Origin: Mariaggregatimicrobium sp964498785
GTDB lineage: Bacteria > Zhuqueibacterota > Zhuqueibacteria > Thermofontimicrobiales > Thiofontviventaceae
Direction: 5' to 3'
Assembly (NCBI GenBank): GCA_964498785.1
Contig: CAZCJL010000167.1
Span: forward strand, 1-11,865
Length of the DNA stretch: 11,865 nt
The notes beneath the pieces were generated by a model. That model was not told the DNA's origin, ran no database searches, and saw nothing but the letters and a program-made list of their open reading frames with translations. The position numbers and the translations under genes are program-made. Below, piece after piece: positions 6,373-11,865 of this stretch (the stretch's first letter is position 1; each line of letters begins with the position of its first letter).

Positions 6373-7871
6373 CATATATGCACACAGATTGGCTAAAAAA
6401 ATGGGGACTCTATACGCCCAACCGAATGGCTTTGCGCGAACATGATCGGGATATTCAATGGAATTACCTGGAATTGAACCAGCGCGTGAATGCTTTGGCT
6501 AATTACCTCGAACAGGAATTGAAACTAAAAAAAGGTGACCGAATCGCGGTCTACTCAAAGAACCGCGCCGAATACGTATTTCTTTTTTTTGCATGTATAA
6601 AAACCGGGATAATTTTAGTGCCGCTAAATTTCCGCCTGACGCCCCGCGAACTGGATATTCTAATTCATGATGCGGAACCGCAGCTCCTTTTATTTGAATC
6701 TGAATATGCTGACCAGGTGCAAAATCTCGATACGTTGGCAGCCACACCTTTGAAGTTTGAAATGGAAAGCATCACTCCCTTTCTGACGAACACTCCGGGA
6801 AAAACTGATTATCAGACCAAACATTCAATTTCAGAAGAAGATTTAGTGATGATTTTGTACACCGCAGGGACAACGGGATTACCAAAAGGCGCGATGATTA
6901 ATCATCGAATGCTGTTCTGGAATTCAATAAATACTTCTTTGAGACTGGATATTACCTCCGCCGACCATACCCAAAGTTATGCGCCCTTCTTCCACACTGG
7001 CGGCTGGAACGTGTTGCTGACGCCTTTTTTCCACCACGGCGCTTCGCACACGCTTCTTTCCAGATTTGATACAGATTTGATTTTACAGCTTATTGAAAAA
7101 GAAAAATCAACGCTGCTCTTTGGCGTCCCCACAATGATGCAAATGTTGGCCGATTCCCCTTTGTTTGAAACAACGGATCTGTCTTCAGTTCGCTATGCAA
7201 TTGTGGGTGGTTCGCCAATGCCGATTCCGCTTATTAACAAATGGCATGAAAAAGGAATTTTCATTCGCCAGGGGTATGGATTAACGGAAGTCGGACCCAA
7301 TTGTTCTTCGCTTCATCAAAATGATGCGGTGCGAAAAAGAGGCTCCATCGGTTTTCCCAATTTTTATTTTAAAGCGAAAATTATGGGTGAAGGAAATCAG
7401 GAGTGCTCAGCCAATGAGGTTGGAGAATTGTGGTTGAAATCCCCTGTTGTTACGCCCGGGTATTGGAGGAATGAGGAAGCCACGCGCAAAAGCATCACTG
7501 ATGGCTGGTTTCACACCGGTGATATGGTGATGAAAGATGAAGATGGCTATTATTATGTCGTGGATCGAAAGAAGAATATGTTTATCAGCGGAGGTGAAAA
7601 CGTCTACCCGGCCGAGGTTGAAAAATTTCTCTACACCCATCCTGGAATAAAAGAAGTCGCTGTCATTGGCGTCCCTGATGAAAAATGGGGCGAAGTTGGC
7701 ACAGCTTATATTGTATTAAATCCTGATCATCAAATCAAAGATGATGAAATTTTAAAATATTGTAAGGGGAAATTGGCAAAATATAAAATACCAAAGCATG
7801 TAGTTTTTCTTGATGAATTACCCAAAAACGAAGCAGGTAAAATAAATCGTATGGAGTTGGCAAGTAGTTAG
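6369..7871 (+). CDS. AMP-forming acyl-CoA synthetase (ANL superfamily)
   Basis: Activates a carboxylic acid to its CoA thioester through an acyl-adenylate, in the cytoplasm. At 500 residues it fits the medium/long-chain acyl-CoA ligase group. Motifs in order: P-loop YTAGTTGLPKG (164-174, with Ala where Ser is common); QGYGLTEVGP (301-310); GWFHTGD (379-385) with the adenosine-binding Asp385; RKKNMFISGGENVYPAEVE (400-418) including the hinge; and the C-terminal catalytic lysine Lys491 in NEAGKINR. All key residues are present. AAGGAG lies 8 bases before the ATG, inside the end of the symporter gene, and the ATGA overlap couples the two. A second Met at residue 4 is a weaker start. Relatives include short-, medium- and long-chain ligases and aryl-CoA ligases, and the acid cannot be read from the sequence. 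A GTGGTGAGTGG repeat begins at the stop codon. Confidence 0.93.
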   Translation: MTYMHTDWLKKWGLYTPNRMALREHDRDIQWNYLELNQRVNALANYLEQELKLKKGDRIAVYSKNRAEYVFLFFACIKTGIILVPLNFRLTPRELDILIHDAEPQLLLFESEYADQVQNLDTLAATPLKFEMESITPFLTNTPGKTDYQTKHSISEEDLVMILYTAGTTGLPKGAMINHRMLFWNSINTSLRLDITSADHTQSYAPFFHTGGWNVLLTPFFHHGASHTLLSRFDTDLILQLIEKEKSTLLFGVPTMMQMLADSPLFETTDLSSVRYAIVGGSPMPIPLINKWHEKGIFIRQGYGLTEVGPNCSSLHQNDAVRKRGSIGFPNFYFKAKIMGEGNQECSANEVGELWLKSPVVTPGYWRNEEATRKSITDGWFHTGDMVMKDEDGYYYVVDRKKNMFISGGENVYPAEVEKFLYTHPGIKEVAVIGVPDEKWGEVGTAYIVLNPDHQIKDDEILKYCKGKLAKYKIPKHVVFLDELPKNEAGKINRMELASS

Positions 7872-8011
7872 TGGTGAGTGGTAATACGTGATTGCTGTTG
7901 ACTCGTGAAATCTCCACTAAGTCTCAATATGCGGCTTCTCAAAATGATTAACTATGCCTTTACTATCGCAGCTCAACCTCTCACAACTCACTGCTCTGCT
8001 AATCACCTAAC
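7867..8011. repeat. Imperfect inverted GT/AC-rich repeat filling the ligase-lipoprotein gap
   Basis: The gap 7872-8043 starts with GTTAGTGGTGAGTGGTAA, which overlaps the ligase stop codon, and ends near AATCACCTAAC (8001-8011). Their outer ends are imperfect inverted copies of each other. TCACAACTCACTG at 7981-7993 also mirrors the GTGAGTGGT on the left. A short ORF lying in the gap shows no coding character. The pattern resembles an eroded intergenic repeat rather than a gene or a terminator. Confidence 0.35.
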
Positions 8012-8043
8012 AAATAATTTAATCTCAATAGGAGGAAAAAGTA

Positions 8044-8538
8044 ATGAAGCGTTTAATGATTGTTTTAACACTGGTTTTGGGGATGTTTTTAGTGATGTCT
8101 TGTGACAAAGATTCTGATAATGGTACAAATCCTTCTGAACAAGTTGATCCCTGGGTGGGAACATGGCTAAGCGCCGGCAGCAATGTTGCGCCAATTCTTG
8201 TCAGCGTGTTTAATTATGACAGTGTCCGTGTTGAAATGACTGAACAACAGATCGTTAAAACCCATTCACATGTAAAGGACGGTGCATGGACAACTGTTGA
8301 AGGAACCTATGCAGTCACGAAATCCTCTTCCGGTGATGTTCATTCGGTAGAGTTTGTCTACTCTGCTTTTTCTCAGGCTGGTATTATTCAGATTATTACG
8401 GGAACACCGGATAATTTGAAACTGGAAGCTGTTCAAACAGTTCCTGATATCGGTGCAACTCCTCGTACTCCTGCAACGGGATTTGGTTCAGACGCAGCAT
8501 TGGGTACACTGAATATCCAAAACTATATCAGAGAGTAG
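8044..8538 (+). CDS. Small predicted lipoprotein, possibly lipocalin-like
   Basis: A 164-residue protein with a type II signal peptide: MKRL, a hydrophobic core (residues 5-17), then the lipobox VMSC with the lipidated Cys20. Asp follows at +2, a residue that retains lipoproteins in the inner membrane in E. coli, though that rule often fails in other phyla. A polar linker (DKDSDNGTNPSEQ) leads to DPWVGTW (35-41). A W-x-G-x-W opening followed by alternating beta-strand-like stretches is typical of lipocalin-like or hypothetical small lipoprotein domains. I recognise no catalytic motif and cannot name a family. The GGAGG at 8031-8035 gives a clear start. It lies between the CoA ligase and the outer-membrane protein, so it may bind the same ligand or assist the barrel, but this is inference. 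Confidence 0.82.
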   Translation: MKRLMIVLTLVLGMFLVMSCDKDSDNGTNPSEQVDPWVGTWLSAGSNVAPILVSVFNYDSVRVEMTEQQIVKTHSHVKDGAWTTVEGTYAVTKSSSGDVHSVEFVYSAFSQAGIIQIITGTPDNLKLEAVQTVPDIGATPRTPATGFGSDAALGTLNIQNYIRE

Positions 8539-8566
8539 TCATTAATGCTATTTTAATGAATGTCTA

Positions 8567-8628
8567 AGTGAAAAGTGAATAGTACCAGAATTTTTTTAAA
8601 TATTATTGGTTGCTATTCACTTTTCACT
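8567..8628. repeat. Perfect 16-bp inverted repeat (AGTGAAAAGTGAATAG) with 30-base spacer
   Basis: AGTGAAAAGTGAATAG at 8567-8582 is an exact reverse complement of CTATTCACTTTTCACT at 8613-8628, separated by a 30-base AT-rich spacer. ACTATTCAC continues on the right (8626-8634), giving heptamer-like periodicity. It lies in the 178-base gap between the lipoprotein and porin genes. No T-run follows the right arm, so an intrinsic terminator is less likely than an intergenic repeat or a transcript-stabilising hairpin. Confidence 0.7.
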
Positions 8629-8716
8629 ATTCACGACGAACTTATTACCTTCTATTAAAAGTTGAATGAAGCTGTATATAATTCAATTATATTTTTAATA
8701 ATCAGAGAGTCGTAAT

Positions 8717-10255
8717 ATGAAAAAAATAACGCTTATCATTGGAGTCTTTCTCGTTTTTTGCTTTGGGCTTCAGGCAATGCCGACAGAAGATTTCCCTGAA
8801 AAGAAGGAAATAGAAGATCGGGATGAGTTTAAATTCATTGGTTATTACTTTATGCGCTCTGAGCAAAGTAATGTTGCCCCGACAAATGAATTTCTAAAAG
8901 GCCAGGTTGTGGGGCGTATTTTTGGCGGGAATACTACCCGGACTTCTGACAATCGCTCCAGTTTCACTGAGCAGAGATTTCTTCCGATCATTGCATATTC
9001 GCCCCGTCTGTTCGATGGATGGGCAACGATAAGAATGAACTTCGAATTTGATTGGACAATGGGCGATGCCAACTATGGCGCTGGGGGTAACTTTGGCGGC
9101 GCTTTTGGCGCTGATTTTGTGAATATGCAGACCCAAAATTTATTTATTGAATTTCGGCCACAGAAAAATTTGTTTATTAATGCAGGACTAACCCGTCTGT
9201 TTGACAATGTTAGCGTGCCGGCTTACACATTTACCAATGTGCTGGTTCACACGGGCTATCGCCTCGCATTTTGGGGATCGGATGCCAGCGGAATTGCCAT
9301 GCATTATCATAAGCCGAATAAAAGAATTAAAACTGCTGCCTATCAATTGTACGAAAATAATGTTGAACAAAATGACGACGTCACTTTGTTGGAAGCAGAT
9401 TTTGAATATGACCTGGACATCGTCAATTCGATCGGATTATCATTATGGTACCTGCGGGATCGGGCAAATGGAGAAGGCGGCGTTTCAATCCTTGGCCAGG
9501 GATTAAATTCAGGCCTGAGTAATTATAATGGTGTTTTTAATTTCAATTTCGGTGATGAGGCTTACACCGCGAATATTTATTGGCTGGGTACTCATTTTCA
9601 CGGCAATCCGCTATTGAATCAGGGACGATTTGGCTATAGCGGTTTTGGAGTCATGAACTTCGGTAAGGCCGAAACTATTTCTCAATCAGTTGATATTTTG
9701 GGGTTTGCAGGCAATTTGCGGCTCGCTTACAAATATGGTAAAAATTCTAATGACTTTATCTCAATCGATGGGATTTTTACCACCGGCGATAAAAAAAATA
9801 TTCATGATGGTAAATACTCCGGCTTGCTTACCGGCAATAACTGGACAGCGCCTGGCGCAGTTTTCTTTAGCCATGGTTTATATCTGCTTCTGCCACATGG
9901 AAATGTCGTGAATCGTTTTAACGCCGCGGTTATCGATATTCAAAATGTTGGTTATGGATTGGCAGCAGGTTCATTGGTCGGATCTTATGATATCATTCCG
10001 AATAAATTAAAGGTTAAAGCGGCCATGGGAACAGGCGTTGCGCCTGTCGCTCCAAATCTGGGAGGCAATTATATTGGTTCAGAGTTGAATTTCAATTTAT
10101 CATATCAACTAAGGGTCTTTATGGATCTGGAACTGCACGCCGCATATTTGAAATTAGGTGATTTCTTTGATTCACCAGAACTTAACGGCGGTCAGGCAGA
10201 ACGTCCCCAGGACCCATGGACTGTATTTGTCACGCTTAAATGGATCATGTTTTAA
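8717..10255 (+). CDS. Predicted outer-membrane beta-barrel protein (porin-like)
   Basis: A 512-residue exported protein. A Sec signal peptide (MKKITLIIGVFLVFCFGLQA, cleavage likely after Ala20) is followed by a short charged segment, EKKEIEDRDEF. The rest has alternating aromatic and polar beta-strand patterns rich in Gly, Asn, Tyr and Phe, e.g. WATIRMNFEFDWTMG, NLFIEFRPQKNLFINAGLTR and LELHAAYLKLGDFF. It ends TVFVTLKWIMF, with the terminal Phe expected of a BAM-recognised beta-signal. Its size suits a 16-18-strand barrel of the porin or alginate-export type, but I cannot name a family. The RBS is weak (GAGAG, 8705-8709). The next gene starts 10 bases after its stop, with that gene's SD overlapping this stop codon, so the hydrolase is almost certainly co-translated with it. 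Context suggests passage of a hydrophobic acid or hydrolysis product across the outer membrane. Confidence 0.82.
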   Translation: MKKITLIIGVFLVFCFGLQAMPTEDFPEKKEIEDRDEFKFIGYYFMRSEQSNVAPTNEFLKGQVVGRIFGGNTTRTSDNRSSFTEQRFLPIIAYSPRLFDGWATIRMNFEFDWTMGDANYGAGGNFGGAFGADFVNMQTQNLFIEFRPQKNLFINAGLTRLFDNVSVPAYTFTNVLVHTGYRLAFWGSDASGIAMHYHKPNKRIKTAAYQLYENNVEQNDDVTLLEADFEYDLDIVNSIGLSLWYLRDRANGEGGVSILGQGLNSGLSNYNGVFNFNFGDEAYTANIYWLGTHFHGNPLLNQGRFGYSGFGVMNFGKAETISQSVDILGFAGNLRLAYKYGKNSNDFISIDGIFTTGDKKNIHDGKYSGLLTGNNWTAPGAVFFSHGLYLLLPHGNVVNRFNAAVIDIQNVGYGLAAGSLVGSYDIIPNKLKVKAAMGTGVAPVAPNLGGNYIGSELNFNLSYQLRVFMDLELHAAYLKLGDFFDSPELNGGQAERPQDPWTVFVTLKWIMF

Positions 10256-10265
10256 GGAGTGTGAA

Positions 10266-11222
10266 ATGAAAAAAAATTATTTATTATATCTCATCATGGT
10301 GATCGGAATGCTGATATCAGGCTGCGCGACTTCAAAATATTACAAACTTGACAGTAAAGAATTTGATGACTTTGATTATGGATTTACAACTAAAAATGTC
10401 AAGGTTAGAAACGTTAATGTCGCCGTTATTGACGAAGGAAAATCTGATCAGGTTATAGTACTGATTCATGGACTTGGGACGAACATGAAATGCTGGATAA
10501 AGAATATCCCGGCATTGTCCCAAAAATATCAGGTGATTGCAGTTGATTTGGTAGGATATGGAAAGTCTGACAAAGGCTATTATCCGTATTCCATGCCATT
10601 CCATGCCACAGTTATTGCAGAATTACTCGATGCTATGAATATTGAGAAAGCGACACTTGCGGGACACTCAATGGGCGGGCAAATAGCGATGACAACAGCG
10701 TTAAATTATCCGGATCATGTCGATAAATTGGTGCTAATCTCTCCGGCAGGTTTTGAAAAATTTACAGATGGCGAAGGCGCCTGGATGAAAAAAGCTGTTA
10801 CTCCGGAAGCTGTTCACGATACACAGATTCGTACGATAGACATCAATTTAAAATCCAATTTTTACAAGACACCAAAAGATGCTGATTTCTTTGTAACAGA
10901 ACGCATTCAAATGAGAGGCGCAAAAGATTTCGACGAATATTGTTATGCTGTCTCTAAAAATGTAGCTGCCATGATCGATTATCCGGTCTGGGATAAGCTT
11001 GAAAATATTAAGCACAAAACACTAATCATTTTTGGCGAGAATGATGGCTTAATTCCCAATCCGTACCTGCACGGTGGTAAAACAGTAGATGTTGCCAAAA
11101 TTGGCCAATCAAAAATTCCGAATAATCAGCTCATTATGATTCCGAAGTGCGGACATTTAGTTCCGTTTGAGAAATTTGAATTGGTTAATGAGACAATTGC
11201 GCGTTTTATGGAGGGGAAATAA
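10266..11222 (+). CDS. Lipoprotein alpha/beta hydrolase (esterase/lipase-like)
   Basis: A 318-residue lipid-anchored serine hydrolase, probably acting in the periplasm or at the cell surface. The signal peptide ends in the lipobox ISGC with Cys20. The core shows VIVLIHGLGTNMKCW (63-77, oxyanion loop HGLG), VDLVGYGKSD (93-102), nucleophile elbow GHSMGG (133-138) with Ser135, acid IIFGENDGLIP (254-264) with Asp260, and Lys-Cys-Gly-His with His297. The full triad is present. A longer ORF reading back to 10158 is rejected because it overlaps the porin gene out of frame. The ATG at 10266 has AAGGAG at 10254-10259 and starts a textbook lipoprotein signal. Relatives include esterases, lipases and C-C bond hydrolases. 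The tight pairing with an outer-membrane barrel suggests release of an acid from an ester outside the cytoplasm for uptake. It is the last gene of the run. Confidence 0.9.
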   Translation: MKKNYLLYLIMVIGMLISGCATSKYYKLDSKEFDDFDYGFTTKNVKVRNVNVAVIDEGKSDQVIVLIHGLGTNMKCWIKNIPALSQKYQVIAVDLVGYGKSDKGYYPYSMPFHATVIAELLDAMNIEKATLAGHSMGGQIAMTTALNYPDHVDKLVLISPAGFEKFTDGEGAWMKKAVTPEAVHDTQIRTIDINLKSNFYKTPKDADFFVTERIQMRGAKDFDEYCYAVSKNVAAMIDYPVWDKLENIKHKTLIIFGENDGLIPNPYLHGGKTVDVAKIGQSKIPNNQLIMIPKCGHLVPFEKFELVNETIARFMEGK

Positions 11223-11484
11223 GTGGGGTGGGCAATCGTAGAATTGTGGAAATAATTTCTCGGATTGAATACCAGACATTTAATAGTATTATCTTATGTA
11301 AATCATCTTTTGCGATGAGATTTTCCCAGTCTTCATGAGAGGAAAAATTTTGCAAGATATACTGTGGATCAAGGATCGGATCGTTGGTATAAAGTCAAGC
11401 GACAGAGACAATAAATAGTAAGGAATGCGCATTCCTATTTAAATTTGCCCCACTGTTTTTTCCATCTGTCAGCAATTCTAAGGT
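11223..11484. other. Intergenic region without a supported gene, bounded by an imperfect inverted repeat
   Basis: Directly after the hydrolase stop, AGTGGGGTGGGCAA (11222-11235) is mirrored by TTGCCCCACT (11445-11454), which is followed by GTTTTTT. The 200 bases between contain a palindrome (separate entry). They also hold a minus-strand open stretch, from about 11385 down to 11230, that reads LYTNDPILDPQYIL and later HEDWENLIAKDDLHK. That stretch looks protein-like but has no start and matches no family I can name with confidence. It may be debris of a small transposable element or of another gene. Confidence 0.35.
11421..11436. repeat. Perfect 16-bp palindrome AGGAATGCGCATTCCT
   Basis: Both 8-base halves are exact reverse complements with no spacer. 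AAAT (11413-11416) and ATTT (11437-11440) can extend the pairing across a four-base bulge. It lies about 200 bases downstream of the last gene of the plus-strand run. Its form recalls REP-type palindromes, and it could equally be a protein-binding dyad. There is no T-run directly after it. Confidence 0.6.
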
Positions 11485-11664
11485 TTACAAACCATTTTCC
11501 TGCAACCAACCCAATATCCGATCCGCCACTTTCTGCCAATCTGATTCCAGCATCATATCATGCGCCATTCCGGGAAATATTTCCGCAGCTACCCCATACG
11601 CCTTTGCTGTAGCATGTACACTTTTTGGGGAGATTGCCCGGTCATTTTCTGCGCCTAATCCATA
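11485..11664 (-). pseudogene. C-terminal remnant of an alpha/beta hydrolase, 5' truncated
   Basis: The minus strand encodes LGAENDRAISPKSVHATAKA followed by YGVAAEIFPGMAHDMMLESD and ends WLQENGL at a stop (11485-11487). This matches the last 58 or so residues of alpha/beta hydrolases, with the acid Asp (in ENDRAIS) and catalytic His (in GMAHDMML) both kept. The frame stays open to about 11748, but the upstream residues (MFLLKTRLVFLRF and so on) are AT-rich and bear no likeness to a hydrolase core. The nucleophile elbow and the first three quarters of the protein are missing. It is therefore a fragment and not a start-to-stop gene. It is a different subgroup from the intact lipoprotein hydrolase nearby, so it is not a duplicate of that gene. 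Confidence 0.75.
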
Positions 11665-11865
11665 AAACCCGCAGTCAGAGTTATGCGTAATTAAAATTAT
11701 AAATATAGTGAAGCGTAAAAATACCAATCTTGTTTTTAATAAAAACAAATTTGATGAACTCGTAAAAAGTCATAAACAGATTTAAGTTAATAAAAATAAT
11801 AAAATAAAACGCAAAATAAATGTTGCATTTAATTCTCAAAATAACTATATTATATCATTAAAAAA
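11665..11865. other. AT-rich non-coding stretch at the right edge
   Basis: This segment is strongly AT-rich with many A- and T-runs and frequent stops in all frames. It abuts the truncated end of the hydrolase remnant. I see no gene, RNA or clear repeat in it. It may contain promoters for a gene beyond the window. Confidence 0.4.

Noticed and set aside
7905..8105. Small plus-strand ORF of 66 codons
   Set aside because: It overlaps the lipoprotein signal peptide out of frame and consists largely of intergenic repeat sequence.
8567..8628. Rho-independent terminator between lipoprotein and porin genes
   Set aside because: The loop is 30 bases, the stem is AT-rich, and no T-run follows the right arm.
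10158..10265. Upstream start for the lipoprotein hydrolase
   Set aside because: It overlaps the porin gene out of frame and would bury the lipoprotein signal peptide; a strong SD precedes 10266.
1..11865. CRISPR array, tRNA, rRNA or intact transposase
   Set aside because: No regularly spaced direct repeats, no cloverleaf or rRNA-like segment and no complete transposase ORF were seen on either strand.

Overview
The window looks like AT-rich DNA from a Gram-negative (diderm) bacterium. It encodes two predicted lipoproteins with clear lipoboxes and a signal-peptide-bearing beta-barrel protein ending in an aromatic beta-signal. Several genes have strong GGAGG-type ribosome binding sites, which argues against typical Bacteroidota. 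A member of a less-studied FCB-type lineage (Calditrichota/KSB1-like) is possible, but I cannot fix the taxon from sequence alone.

Layout. The left edge (141-720, minus strand) is a decayed GH20 beta-N-acetylhexosaminidase with a C-terminal PA14-like domain, broken by several frameshifts. A palindromic operator candidate (833-850) then precedes a GbsR/MarR-type regulator (875-1354). From 1511 to 11222 eight intact genes all run on the plus strand: a thiolase, an SDR 3-oxoacyl/3-hydroxyacyl reductase-dehydrogenase, a KAS III-like enzyme missing two catalytic residues, a sodium:solute symporter overlapping an acyl-CoA synthetase by 4 bases, a small lipoprotein, an outer-membrane beta-barrel protein, and a lipoprotein alpha/beta hydrolase. 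The right edge (11485-about 11661, minus strand) holds only the C-terminal piece of a different alpha/beta hydrolase, followed by AT-rich DNA.

How the genes may work together (inference). The set can be read as one path from the cell surface to central metabolism. A lipid-anchored hydrolase would cut an ester, the barrel protein would pass the product through the outer membrane, and the symporter would bring a carboxylate into the cytoplasm. The CoA ligase would activate it, the SDR would oxidise a 3-hydroxyacyl-CoA, and the thiolase would cleave the 3-ketoacyl-CoA. No acyl-CoA dehydrogenase or enoyl-CoA hydratase is present, so a 3-hydroxy acid or its ester/oligomer is an attractive candidate substrate. 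The altered KAS III-like protein would then be an acyl-transfer or thioester-handling accessory of unknown function. The opposite, biosynthetic reading (thiolase plus reductase, as in polyhydroxyalkanoate synthesis) is not excluded.

Intergenic regions are rich in short repeats: GTGGTGAGT-like tracts at the 3' ends of two genes, an ATCCGTGT-type palindromic element, a perfect 16-bp inverted repeat, and a perfect 16-bp palindrome near the right edge. No tRNA, rRNA, CRISPR array or intact mobile element was seen.
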